Positions 44,740-55,695 of a stretch of 64,000 nt of DNA are shown here, piece by piece. Location: assembly GCF_013155385.1 (NCBI RefSeq), contig NZ_JABJUQ010000007.1:2400001-2464000 (forward strand). The letters run 5' to 3'. The notes under the pieces are model-generated. The model was not told where the DNA came from and did no database searches. It was given only the letters and a program-made list of their open reading frames with translations. The first letter of the stretch is position 1; each line of letters starts with the position of its first letter. Made by a program: the position numbers and the translations under genes. The DNA comes from Bacillus sp. WMMC1349. Its GTDB lineage: Bacteria; Bacillota; Bacilli; Bacillales; Bacillaceae.

Positions 44740-47136
44740 TTATTTCACCTCTTCTTCCATAAAATCAAAAGGTGTAATACCTTCCATACCGATATTGGCG
44801 TCATACACGCTGAAAGGCAGCTGTTTTTGAAGTGCGACAAGTTCCTCATCCTCTTTTTCCACTGCCTGATAAAGCCTTCTTTGAAGAGATGTTTGCCTCA
44901 GTGATGAATCTTTATTTTTCACACCCCATTCCAGGGCTTCTTCTTCTCCACATAAAATAAGAAATTGTTTACTTCTTGTAATTGCCGTGTAAAGTAAGTT
45001 TCTTCTCAGCATTCGATAATAGCTTCTCACAACAGGAAGAATAACGATCGGGAATTCACTGCCCTGCGATTTATGAATTGAACAACAATAAGCATGGGTA
45101 AACTGATTAAAATCCTTTTTTGTAAAAGTCATTTCATTTCCATCAAACGAAATGACAGCCATGTCTTCTTTTTCTGTATTTTCTTTTGCATAAAAGATTG
45201 AAACGATTTCACCCATATCACCATTGAAAACATTGTTTTCCGGTTGATTGACTAGCTGAAGGACTTTATCACCCGTCCGATAAACGACATCTCCGAACTT
45301 CAGTTCTCTTCCCTTCGGTTTCGGCGGGTTTAAAATATGCTGTAAAGCTACATTTAATTCATTTATGCCAGCTGGTCCTTTGTACATTGGTGCAAGTACT
45401 TGAATGTCTCGTGCTGAATATCCTTTTTGCAAAGCATTTTTCACGATTTTTTCGATAACATCTTTCATTTGGTGTTGACGGCAACGGATAAATGAACGAT
45501 CTTTTGTAGAGGCTATTAAATTTTTAGGAAGTCTGCCTTGTTTCATCTCATGCGCCATTTCGATAATGGAAGAACCTTCAGCTTGACGGTAAATATTAGT
45601 TAATCGAATTGATGGGACAATATCTGATGCTAACAAATCTTTTAGAACTTGCCCGGGACCTACAGATGGGAGCTGATCTTCATCCCCTACCATAATGACC
45701 TGAATTCGGTCAGGAATCGCTTTGAATAATTGATTTGCAAGCCATATATCAAGCATGCTTGTTTCATCGATAATCACAAGCCTGCCTTCAATTGGATGAT
45801 CCTCATGATATGTAAATCCATCAGCACCATTCCAGCCGAGAAGCCTGTGAATCGTTACGGCGGGCAGCCCTGTTGACTCACTCATCCGTTTGGCCGCTCG
45901 TCCTGTGGGAGCAGCGAGAACAAAAGGAAAAGTTTCATCTTTTTTATAATCAGCCGGATTTAAACTTAAACCGTGAAGCTCACTATACAATTCGACAATT
46001 CCTCTGATGACGGTCGTTTTTCCTGTACCAGGACCACCGGTTAAAAGAAGTAAAGGTGACATGATCGCTTTTTGAATGGCTTCTTTTTGAGTTGGTGCAT
46101 ATTGGACCTGCATTCGTTCTTCAAGTTGACCTAAAGCAAGCAAAAATTCTGATTCAGGAAATTGTTCATCATACTCAGTTTGCTCTATAATTTTCTGCAC
46201 CTTTTTGGCAAAGGTTCGTTCCGCATAATAAAGTGACGGATTATAACATCTGTCTTCTTCAATGAATAGCTCTTTTTGTTCACCAAGTAAAATGATCTGA
46301 TCTGCTACATCCATTTCTAATACTTTTTCTTCACTTGCTGACTGGTTTAAAAGTTTCATCGTCTCTATGATCAGCTGTTTTGTCATGATGTAAGTGTGAC
46401 CTTCTTGAAGGCAGGTCACTTCAATCGTATATAAAACAGCCGCTTTAATTCGTTCTTTATGTTTCCCCGAAATACCGATTCTGTTGCCGAGTTCATCAGC
46501 TTTAATAAAACCGATTCCTTCTACATCCTTGACAAGCTGGTATGGGTTTTCACGGATTTTCTCAAGTGTTTCTGCTTCATACACCTGATAAATCTTCATG
46601 GAAAGCTGAGGCCCAAAACCAAATTCATTTAAGGACATCATGATTTGCTCAAGTCCTTGGTGCTTTTGAAGGAGAGATGCTAGCTTATCTGCCTTTTTCT
46701 TTGAAAGCTTTGGCACTTCATAGAGCACTGTAGCATCTCCTAAAATCTTGTTAATTGCTCCTTCACCAAGTTTGTTGACGATTTCCTGAGCAGTCTTTTT
46801 ACCGATCCCTTCAAATAAATCACTAGATAAATACTGAATTACACTTTCCTTTGTCGCTGGAACTTCTTTTTTAAAATGATCTGCTTGAAATTGCAAGCCA
46901 AACTTCGGGTGGGAGGCGGTTTTTCCATAAAATGTGTAAATTTCTTCTTCTAAAACGATTGGAAAACAGCCTGTGACAGACACGCTCTTATCTTCGAAAA
47001 TCTCTGATGTTTCCTGAACTTTCACCTTCAATACCGTATAAAAATTTGTTTCATTACGGTAAATAACAGCCGTTACCATTCCTTTTAAAAAAGAAGCTTC
47101 ATCCATTTGAATTTGTTGCGGGTTTTGCTGTTTCAC
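44740..47136 (-). CDS. recD2: RecD2 (YrrC), ATP-dependent 5'-3' DNA helicase
   Basis: 798 aa, as for B. subtilis YrrC. The extended N-terminal region of RecD2 (residues 1-340) contains helix-hairpin-helix-like EGIGKKTAQEIVNKLGEGAI and VEGIGFIKADELGNRIG. The SF1B core has Walker A LLTGGPGTGKTTVIRGI near 367, AAPTGRAAKRMSESTGLPA, DETSMLDIWLANQLF, VGDEDQLPSVGPGQVL and the C-terminal AYCCSIHKSQGSEFP with YTAITRSKQF. It acts in DNA repair and fork maintenance without RecBC. It follows yrrB by 32 bp. Confidence 0.95.
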   Translation of the reverse strand: MKQQNPQQIQMDEASFLKGMVTAVIYRNETNFYTVLKVKVQETSEIFEDKSVSVTGCFPIVLEEEIYTFYGKTASHPKFGLQFQADHFKKEVPATKESVIQYLSSDLFEGIGKKTAQEIVNKLGEGAINKILGDATVLYEVPKLSKKKADKLASLLQKHQGLEQIMMSLNEFGFGPQLSMKIYQVYEAETLEKIRENPYQLVKDVEGIGFIKADELGNRIGISGKHKERIKAAVLYTIEVTCLQEGHTYIMTKQLIIETMKLLNQSASEEKVLEMDVADQIILLGEQKELFIEEDRCYNPSLYYAERTFAKKVQKIIEQTEYDEQFPESEFLLALGQLEERMQVQYAPTQKEAIQKAIMSPLLLLTGGPGTGKTTVIRGIVELYSELHGLSLNPADYKKDETFPFVLAAPTGRAAKRMSESTGLPAVTIHRLLGWNGADGFTYHEDHPIEGRLVIIDETSMLDIWLANQLFKAIPDRIQVIMVGDEDQLPSVGPGQVLKDLLASDIVPSIRLTNIYRQAEGSSIIEMAHEMKQGRLPKNLIASTKDRSFIRCRQHQMKDVIEKIVKNALQKGYSARDIQVLAPMYKGPAGINELNVALQHILNPPKPKGRELKFGDVVYRTGDKVLQLVNQPENNVFNGDMGEIVSIFYAKENTEKEDMAVISFDGNEMTFTKKDFNQFTHAYCCSIHKSQGSEFPIVILPVVRSYYRMLRRNLLYTAITRSKQFLILCGEEEALEWGVKNKDSSLRQTSLQRRLYQAVEKEDEELVALQKQLPFSVYDANIGMEGITPFDFMEEEVK

Positions 47137-47168
47137 AATCTTCCGCCCTCCTTTCTTTTAGCCCTTGA

Positions 47169-47819
47169 TCAAGCTTGTTCCAACAGTTGTTTTGCACGGA
47201 TACTTAGCAGATGATCAGGTTGAAGCTCGAGTGCCTGATTGAGCATAGCGAGCGCTTGTTCACGTTTTTCTTGATATGCATACGCAACACCTAAATTGTA
47301 ATATGCATCTGCATGTGAGGGGTTAGATTCCGTTACCTTGGAAAACTGGGCAATTGCCTCATCAAGTATGCCTTCATTGGCAAGACACAACCCATATTGA
47401 AACCTTGCCTCAGCGTCGGCTTCATTCAGTTCGGTTGCCCTTTGTAAATATGGCATGGCTAGTTTGGGCTGATCAAGCTTCATAAGTGAAGTGCCAAGCA
47501 TAAAAAACAAATCACTGTTTTCCAGACCTGTTCGATACGCCTTTTCGAACATGTCCTTTGCCTTAAGATAATCTTCTTTTATCACATAAACATTTCCAGC
47601 TCCATAGAAAGCCGCTCCTGCGTTTTGATTGAGGCTAATCGCCTTATCATAAAATGCGAGCGCCCTTTCCAATTCACCGACCGCCGATAATAGATTAGCA
47701 AAGTTAATATATGGAACAGCATCACTGCTATTTTCATCGATTGCTTTTGTAAATGCTTCTGCAGCTTTTTCAAAATCTCCTTTTTGCATGGCCTCTATTC
47801 CGATTTTGTTGTAATCCAA
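47169..47819 (-). CDS. yrrB: YrrB, TPR-repeat protein
   Basis: 216 aa from TTG 47819, chosen because AAAGGAAG lies 7 bases upstream; the ATG-initiated form at 47900 would run through a terminator. Six tandem tetratricopeptide repeats of 34 aa with the usual W/Y-A-A-P spacing, for example GDFEKAAEAFTKAIDENSSD, GELERALAFYDKAISLNQNA and KREQALAMLNQALELQPDH. TPR proteins are interaction scaffolds. It lies between mnmA and recD2; its partner is unknown. Confidence 0.88.
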   Translation of the reverse strand: MDYNKIGIEAMQKGDFEKAAEAFTKAIDENSSDAVPYINFANLLSAVGELERALAFYDKAISLNQNAGAAFYGAGNVYVIKEDYLKAKDMFEKAYRTGLENSDLFFMLGTSLMKLDQPKLAMPYLQRATELNEADAEARFQYGLCLANEGILDEAIAQFSKVTESNPSHADAYYNLGVAYAYQEKREQALAMLNQALELQPDHLLSIRAKQLLEQA

Positions 47820-47848
47820 CAGCTTTCTTCCTTTCCTGTTTCTATTTG

Positions 47849-47879
47849 AAAAAAAAGCTATCGACATGATCTCGACAGC
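47849..47879 (-). terminator. Terminator between mnmA and yrrB
   Basis: On the minus strand GCTGTCGA, loop, TCGATAGC (one mismatch) is followed by eight T. A second hairpin (ACCTCGGGC / GCTCGAGGT) precedes it at 47884-47913. Confidence 0.75.
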
Positions 47880-47919
47880 AAGCAACCTCGAGCTGCTCAT
47901 CGCCCGAGGTTATTTATGT

Positions 47920-50201
<2,282 letters not shown>

Positions 50202-50220
50202 CCTAAATTACACCTCTATC

Positions 50221-50637
50221 TTAAATATAAAACATATAAGCTTCTTGCTCGCCTTCCGTATAACTTGCTAAGTCCTCTAATGTTGTATTATCAAGCACTT
50301 CCTTGACGGCATCACGGATCTTAATCCACAATTGACGTTTTGCTGGCTCTTCATTTTCTAGAACTTCCACTGGACTGATAGGTCCTTCTAAAACACGAAT
50401 CACATCTCCTGCCGTAATCGTTGAAGGTTCCCCGCCAAGAATATAACCGCCATATGCTCCACGAATACTTTTGACAAGTCCTGCATTTCGTAATGGGGAG
50501 ACAAGCTGCTCTAAATAGTGTTCAGATAAGTCGTTTGTCTTGGCAATGCTTTTCAAAGAAGTCGGACCTTCCCCATACTTTTTCGCAAGCTCAATCATAA
50601 TCGTTAACCCATATCTACCTTTAGTTGAAATTTTCAA
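50221..50637 (-). CDS. cymR: CymR, Rrf2-family regulator of cysteine metabolism
   Basis: 138 aa from TTG 50637, the exact B. subtilis CymR length; AGAGGTG lies 6 bases upstream. MKISTKGRYGLTIMIELAKK, then a winged helix: SLKSIAKTNDLSEHYLEQLV, SPLRNAGLVKSIRGAYGGYI and LGGEPSTITAGDVIRVLEGP. It lacks the Cys cluster of Fe-S Rrf2 proteins. CymR, with CysK, represses cysteine uptake and synthesis genes, including the yrrT-mtnN-mccA-mccB operon in this window. A long structured leader precedes it. Confidence 0.95.
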   Translation of the reverse strand: MKISTKGRYGLTIMIELAKKYGEGPTSLKSIAKTNDLSEHYLEQLVSPLRNAGLVKSIRGAYGGYILGGEPSTITAGDVIRVLEGPISPVEVLENEEPAKRQLWIKIRDAVKEVLDNTTLEDLASYTEGEQEAYMFYI

Positions 50638-50644
50638 ATTAAAC

Positions 50645-50842
50645 ACCTCTACAAAAAAATGCCTTCAGGACGAAGGTACTCGGCGTTTCCCGCAAGACGA
50701 GAGAACTTCTAGCCGAGTTTCCACCTGGATGAAAGGACTCGACACCCTTATGGAACCATCTTAAAGTTACCGTCCACCTTCGCTTTATTCGTTTCATATG
50801 TCATATACAAAGGCCGTTTGCCTTATCCGTCTAATAGATTAC
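50645..50842 (-). promoter_or_regulatory. Structured leader RNA of cymR, candidate attenuator
   Basis: About 200 nt lie between the promoter and the cymR start on the minus strand. In order the RNA has GTCGAGT (50743-50737), ACTCGGC (50718-50712) and GCCGAGT (50684-50678): the middle block can pair with either neighbour, giving two exclusive 7-bp helices. CCTTC/GAAGG (50676-50662) with seven U (50659-50653) then forms a terminator just before the ribosome site. No T-box core (GGTGGTACCGCG) and no known riboswitch is recognised. Confidence 0.6.
50653..50676 (-). terminator. Intrinsic terminator inside the cymR leader
   Basis: CCTTC, GTCCT, GAAGG, CA then TTTTTTT on the minus strand, ending about 16 nt before the cymR start. 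The stem is short (5 bp), so read-through is expected. Confidence 0.6.
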
Positions 50843-50847
50843 AGGTT

Positions 50848-50856
50848 ATTATAGCA
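50848..50856 (-). promoter_or_regulatory. Extended -10 promoter of the cymR leader
   Basis: TGCTATAAT on the minus strand (TATAAT at 50853-50848 with TG one base upstream). No good -35 is seen at 17 bp; extended -10 promoters often lack one. Confidence 0.65.
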
Positions 50857-50970
50857 CACTTTGTATGAACTTTCATTTTACAGTTATTATTCAGCTTACC
50901 ATATTCATTTCTTTTCTAATCGCTTTTTTTTCGGTACTCTATAAAAAGAAAAGATTCAGGAGAGATGATG

Positions 50971-52236
50971 ATGAAACCATTAGCATATCGAATGCGACCA
51001 ACGAAAATTGAAGAGATTCTCGGGCAAGATCACTTGGTGGGAGAAGGCAAAATCATTCAGCGAATGGTAAAAGCAAAACATTTATCTTCCATGATATTAT
51101 ACGGTCCTCCCGGTATAGGAAAAACATCGATCGCAACAGCAATCGCTGGAAGCACAAGTATTGCATTCCGAAAACTGAATGCGGTCATACATAATAAAAA
51201 AGATATGGAAGCGGTTGCGGCTGAGGCGAAAATGTCAGGACAGGTCATTTTAATATTAGATGAGGTCCATCGGCTTGATAAAGGCAAGCAAGATTTTCTT
51301 CTACCTTATTTAGAAAACGGAATGATCACAATGATCGGGGCAACAACGGCTAATCCATATCATGCGATCAATCCAGCAATTAGAAGTAGAACACAAATTT
51401 TTGAACTGCATCCTTTACAGGTAGATGAAATTAAAATAGCTATTAAACGGGCACTCGATGACGAGTATCGAGGACTTGGTTCTTATCACATCACGATCGA
51501 TGAAAAAGCACTTGAACATTTCTCGACAGGCTGTGGCGGAGATGTCCGCTCCGCCCTAAACGCTGTCGAGCTTGCTGTCTTATCGACAAAAGCGGATGAA
51601 CATGGCCATATTCAGATCTCCCTTGAAACAGCAGAGGAATGCCTTCAGAAAAAAAGCTTTAGCTATGATAAAGATGGTGATGCTCATTATGATGTGATCT
51701 CAGCCTTTCAAAAATCAATCAGAGGATCTGACGTTCATGCTGCACTCCATTATTTAGCAAGACTAATTGAAGGAGGAGATTTAGAAAGCCTTGCAAGAAG
51801 ACTTCTGGTCATCGCTTATGAAGATATCGGACTTGCAAACCCTCAAGCTGGTGGAAGAACACTTCAAGCTATTCAAACAGCAGAAAGAATCGGTTTTCCC
51901 GAAGGGCGTATTCCTTTAGCAAATGCGGTAATTGAACTATCTTTATCCCCGAAGTCTAACTCAGCAATCCTTGCAATCGATCATGCGTTAGCTGATGTTC
52001 GTTCAGGGAAAATCGGTGATGTACCAAGTCATTTGAAGGATGCCCATTATAAAGGGGCTCATGAACTTGGAAGAGGGCTTGAGTACAAATATCCACATGA
52101 TTATCACAACGGCTGGGTAGAACAGCAATATTTGCCTGATCCACTGAAAAATAAAGTGTATTATCAGCCAAAACAAACAGGAAAATTTGAACTTGCATTA
52201 AAGCAAGTATATGAAAAGCTAATGAAGAAAAAATAA
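50971..52236 (+). CDS. rarA: RarA (MgsA, YrvN), replication-associated recombination AAA+ ATPase
   Basis: 421 aa from the third of three in-frame ATGs (AGGAGAG at 8 bases; same length as B. subtilis). MKPLAYRMRPTKIEEILGQD start, Walker A LYGPPGIGKTSIATAIAG near 47, Walker B LILDEVHRLDKGKQDFLLP, sensor 1 TTANPYHAINPAI, arginine finger region AIRSRTQIFEL, and the tetramerisation tail KDAHYKGAHELGRGLEYKYP. It acts at stalled replication forks. Divergent from cymR and followed by a strong terminator. Confidence 0.95.
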   Translation: MKPLAYRMRPTKIEEILGQDHLVGEGKIIQRMVKAKHLSSMILYGPPGIGKTSIATAIAGSTSIAFRKLNAVIHNKKDMEAVAAEAKMSGQVILILDEVHRLDKGKQDFLLPYLENGMITMIGATTANPYHAINPAIRSRTQIFELHPLQVDEIKIAIKRALDDEYRGLGSYHITIDEKALEHFSTGCGGDVRSALNAVELAVLSTKADEHGHIQISLETAEECLQKKSFSYDKDGDAHYDVISAFQKSIRGSDVHAALHYLARLIEGGDLESLARRLLVIAYEDIGLANPQAGGRTLQAIQTAERIGFPEGRIPLANAVIELSLSPKSNSAILAIDHALADVRSGKIGDVPSHLKDAHYKGAHELGRGLEYKYPHDYHNGWVEQQYLPDPLKNKVYYQPKQTGKFELALKQVYEKLMKKK

Positions 52237-52240
52237 ACCG

Positions 52241-52286
52241 ATCTCTCTTCCCTCTTTTTAAAAGAGGGAGACAGACCGGTTTTTTA
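52241..52286. terminator. Bidirectional terminator after rarA
   Basis: A long imperfect stem, ATCTCTCTTCCCTCTTT then AAAGAGGGAGACAGACCGG-type complement, is followed by TTTTTTAG on the plus strand. It also ends the relic gene that converges from the right. Confidence 0.85.
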
Positions 52287-52784
52287 GTTAACTGCTTCCG
52301 CTTTTATTCTGAGTTGATAAAAGAATTGGACGATGTCGTGTTCATCATGAATCAGCTGTTTCATTTTTAGCAGCCTGCGTTTTCCCGTTCTTTTATCAAG
52401 CATACCAAGCATTCTCACAATAGGATCCGGAGAAGATAGTGTTTGATCAATACTGTTTGAAAAATATTCGTCAAGGGCATACCAAAAGTGATATTTTGAA
52501 AAATATCCGGCATCATTTGCCTGCGCAATCGCTAGTTCCTGAATTTGTTCAATATTCTGTTCCTTTCCAGAAGTCCATAAATTTTTTTGGCGAATATACA
52601 TTTCAGACATCGTCTTCAAGGAACACATGCTAAAAGCATCTTTTTTATCGATCATCACATAAACTCTACCCATTTGATCGTGAGCTTTTCAGTAGCTTGT
52701 TATTTGAAAAACGACGCGGTTTTTCAAACTTTCACACATGAAGTTAGTTAATTGTTTTTTCTGTTTGCTCCATTTTTGTATCAT
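52284..52784 (-). pseudogene. SF0329-like hypothetical gene, interrupted by an in-frame TGA
   Basis: The frame opens with ATG 52784, which overlaps the tcdA stop as ATGA, and reads MIQKWSKQKKQLTNFMCESL then KNRVVFQITSY before TGA at 52689-52691. Downstream, in the same frame, it continues KAHDQMGRVYVMIDKKDA, FSMCSLKTMSEMYIRQKN, YHFWYALDEYFSNSIDQTL and DPIVRMLGMLDKRTGKRRLL to the stop at 52284. Read through, 166 aa. The whole matches, from memory, small proteins called SF0329 family, in which Arg would stand at the stop (CGA to TGA). The 129-aa part after 52670 has an ATG but no ribosome site. Confidence 0.65.
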
Positions 52785-53554
52785 TTATCTTTGACTCGTT
52801 TAATCGGAATATCTTTCACAAGTTCCATAACAACATGACCACCCATGATTAATCCAGAGACAGATGGAACAAATGCATTTGAAGACGGCGGCATTTGTGC
52901 TTTTCGAATTTTAGCCTGATCATTTCCAACCTCTTTTCGGACATCTTCACGGATAACAATCGGACTTTCATCTGAAAAAACAACAGTAACACCCTTTTTA
53001 ATGCCTTCTTTTCGAAGCCTTGTCCGAACCACTTTTGCAATTGGATCAGTATGTGTTTTTGAAATATCGGCTACTTGAAATCTCGTTGGATCTGTTTTAT
53101 TAGCCGCTCCCATACTTGAAATGATCTGAATATTTCGCTTGAGACATTCTTTCATTAAGTGAATTTTATAATGAATCGTATCTGAAGCATCAATGACATA
53201 ATCCAATTCGTAAGAGAAAAACTGCTCATATGTTTCTTCTGTATAAAACATTTTTAAAGCAATACAATCACATTGTGGGTTAATATCAGCGATTCTTGCT
53301 TTCATTAAGTCGACTTTCGGTTGACCAACAGTTGAAAGCAGAGCCGGCAGCTGACGGTTTACATTTGTAATGTCAACATCATCTTTATCAACCAACACAA
53401 TTTTACCGACACCAGAGCGAGCAAGAGCTTCTGCTGCGAAAGATCCAACCCCGCCGATTCCCAAGACGGCGACCGTGCTGTTTTTTAAAATATTTAATCC
53501 TTCTTTACCTATTGCTAATTCATTTCGAGAAAACTGATGTAACAAGAAACTCAC
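52781..53554 (-). CDS. tcdA: TcdA (YrvM), tRNA threonylcarbamoyladenosine dehydratase
   Basis: 257 aa, E1/ThiF-like. FSRNELAIGKEGLNILKNS, nucleotide-binding VAVLGIGGVGSFAAEALARS near residue 30, VDKDDVDITNVNRQLPAL, DYVIDASDTIHYKIHLM, and SSMGAANKTDPTRFQVADI with further conserved residues. It cyclises t6A37 of tRNA to ct6A using ATP. It lies downstream of the 6S RNA gene; its stop overlaps the start of the broken SF0329-like gene. Confidence 0.94.
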   Translation of the reverse strand: MSFLLHQFSRNELAIGKEGLNILKNSTVAVLGIGGVGSFAAEALARSGVGKIVLVDKDDVDITNVNRQLPALLSTVGQPKVDLMKARIADINPQCDCIALKMFYTEETYEQFFSYELDYVIDASDTIHYKIHLMKECLKRNIQIISSMGAANKTDPTRFQVADISKTHTDPIAKVVRTRLRKEGIKKGVTVVFSDESPIVIREDVRKEVGNDQAKIRKAQMPPSSNAFVPSVSGLIMGGHVVMELVKDIPIKRVKDK

Positions 53555-53637
53555 TCACCTTTATGTACAATTACCGATAGTATGATATCAGCACTTATTG
53601 TGTATTCAATATATCACAACATCTAAAAATTTAAACA

Positions 53638-53836
53638 CAAAAAGTCCCAATTGTGCCGTTGTCGTATTCCATCGTTTTGATCCCGCTCTCAGCAGGTGGG
53701 TGTTCTGTTTCAAACGTGTTGCAAGTCCTCTAACTCCTAAGATAGGCTGAGGCATTTACTCAGATTGAAAACGGCGAACTCCCAAGTAAAAAATGTTCGG
53801 TCAAAACTAGGTTTACAACAAACACATCAGGACTTA
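53638..53836 (-). ncRNA. bsrA: 6S-1 RNA (BsrA)
   Basis: The minus strand between aspS and tcdA matches the B. subtilis BsrA sequence as I remember it. The 5' end AAGTCCTGATGTGTT pairs with the 3' end GGGACTTTTTGTG. Between them come CCTAGTTTTGACCGAACATT, ACTTGGGAGTTCGCCGTTTT, GCCTCAGCCTATCTTAGGAG and GACTTGCAACACGTTTG. 6S RNA mimics an open promoter and binds sigmaA RNA polymerase. The location aspS-bsrA-yrvM is that of B. subtilis. The 3' T-rich tail at 53641-53632 ends it. Ends are approximate. Confidence 0.93.
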
Positions 53837-53901
53837 TTTGTAAAAATCATATCATATGTTCCAGTGATTTTCAATGGAATGATCAGCTGTAGATTTTACC
53901 T

Positions 53902-55680
53902 TTATTGCCGATCTTTACTTTTAATTAAAAGGTCTAGCTCATCAAGTTGAGCGCTGTCCACTTCACTTGGAACTTCAGTCATTAAGCAGCTTGCACTCGC
54001 CGTTTTTGGGAATGCAATCGTATCTCTGAGGTTGGAGCGGCCGCTTAACAACATCACCAACCGATCAAGACCAAGGGCAATTCCACCGTGTGGCGGTGCA
54101 CCATATTCAAATGCCTCTAGTAAGAAACCAAATTGTTCTTGCGCCTCTTCTTCCGTAAACCCTAGAAGTGCAAACATTTGATCTTGAACATCTTTTTCAA
54201 AAATACGGATTGAACCACCGCCAAGTTCATAGCCATTTAAGACAAGGTCATAGGCTTGCGCTTTTATCTTTTCGGGATGTGTTTCAATCAAATGAAGATC
54301 TTCTCGGACAGGCATTGTAAATGGATGGTGTGCTGCATAGAAACGTCCATCCTCAGCATCATACTCAAGCAGCGGCCAATCGACTACCCATAAGAAGTTA
54401 TACATACTTTCATCAATGAGCTGCAATTGTTTGCCGAGCTTTAGGCGTAACTCACCAAGTGCTTGGTTGACCACTTTCAGCCGATCAGCAACAAACAATA
54501 GCAAGTCTCCTTCTTCGGCCTTAAGTGCTTCTTTAAGACTTTCTTGTTTTTCATCAGCAAAGAATTTTGCAATTGGTCCCTTAAGACCGTCCGCTTCAGA
54601 TTTTAGCCAAGCCAGTCCTTTTGCTCCATAGTTTGCGACGAATTCCCCAAGCGCATCAATATCTTTGCGCGAGAAGTTTGCAGCCGCTCCTTTTACATTA
54701 ATCGCTTTAACTGCCCCACCATTAGCAACAGCTGATGAGAACACTTTAAAATCAGAATCCTGAACAACTTCAGAAATATCGGTCAAAAGCATGCCAAAGC
54801 GCGTATCAGGTTTATCAGATCCATAAAGGTTCATCGCCACATCATAGGACATTCTTGGAAGAGGGAGAGAGATCTCCATCCCGCAAGTCTCACGCATCAC
54901 TTCCGCCATCATTTCTTCGGACAGCTTCATAATGTCCTCCTGACTCATAAATGATGCTTCAATATCAATTTGTGTAAATTCCGGTTGACGGTCAGCCCGT
55001 AAATCTTCGTCCCTAAAACAGCGAGCAATTTGGTAATAGCGGTCAAACCCAGATACCATTAAAAGCTGTTTAAAAAGTTGCGGAGATTGTGGAAGTGCAT
55101 AAAATTCCCCTTTATGAACGCGGCTTGGTACAAGATATTCGCGTGCTCCTTCAGGTGTACTTTTTGTCAATACAGGTGTTTCAATATCAAGAAATCCATG
55201 ATCATCCAAAAACCGGCGCACAGATTTTGTTACATTATGACGCATGCGCAAAGTATTAAACATTGCCGGGCGACGTAAATCGAGATAACGGTGTTTTAAG
55301 CGAATATCTTCTGAGACTTCAGCAGCCTGATGATCAATAGAAAAAGGTGGTGTTTTTGCCGTATTCAGTACCGTGACTGATTCTGCCTGAATCTCAATTT
55401 TTCCGGTTTTTAAGTTCGGGTTAATCGTTGCTTCTGCCCGCGCAATGACTTTACCTGTAATATCAAGGACATATTCGCTTCTAATCGTTTCAGCAATAGC
55501 CAGTGCATCTTTAGAAACATCTGGGTTAAAGACAACCTGTACAATACCAGAACGGTCTCTTAAATCGATAAAAATCAGACCTCCGAGATCTCGTCTTTTT
55601 TGAACCCAACCTTTTAGGACTATCGTTTCTCCGATCGCTGTCTCTGTAATTTCGCCACAATAATAAGTTCGTCCAAACAA
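53902..55680 (-). CDS. aspS: AspS, aspartyl-tRNA synthetase
   Basis: 592 aa, bacterial-type AspRS, from TTG 55680 behind AAAGGAGAG. N-terminal OB fold [20 protein letters not shown]; class II core [39 protein letters not shown] (motif 1/2 region), [20 protein letters not shown] (motif 2), a GAD insertion domain about 290-400, and [20 protein letters not shown] (motif 3). It lies 15 bp after hisS in the T-box-controlled hisS-aspS operon. Confidence 0.97.
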   Translation of the reverse strand: MFGRTYYCGEITETAIGETIVLKGWVQKRRDLGGLIFIDLRDRSGIVQVVFNPDVSKDALAIAETIRSEYVLDITGKVIARAEATINPNLKTGKIEIQAESVTVLNTAKTPPFSIDHQAAEVSEDIRLKHRYLDLRRPAMFNTLRMRHNVTKSVRRFLDDHGFLDIETPVLTKSTPEGAREYLVPSRVHKGEFYALPQSPQLFKQLLMVSGFDRYYQIARCFRDEDLRADRQPEFTQIDIEASFMSQEDIMKLSEEMMAEVMRETCGMEISLPLPRMSYDVAMNLYGSDKPDTRFGMLLTDISEVVQDSDFKVFSSAVANGGAVKAINVKGAAANFSRKDIDALGEFVANYGAKGLAWLKSEADGLKGPIAKFFADEKQESLKEALKAEEGDLLLFVADRLKVVNQALGELRLKLGKQLQLIDESMYNFLWVVDWPLLEYDAEDGRFYAAHHPFTMPVREDLHLIETHPEKIKAQAYDLVLNGYELGGGSIRIFEKDVQDQMFALLGFTEEEAQEQFGFLLEAFEYGAPPHGGIALGLDRLVMLLSGRSNLRDTIAFPKTASASCLMTEVPSEVDSAQLDELDLLIKSKDRQ

Positions 55681-55695
55681 ATCGATTCTCTCCTT

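Noticed and set aside
50640-50850. T-box upstream of cymR
   Set aside because: The T-box core GGTGGTACCGCG is absent, unlike the clear T-boxes of alaS and hisS.
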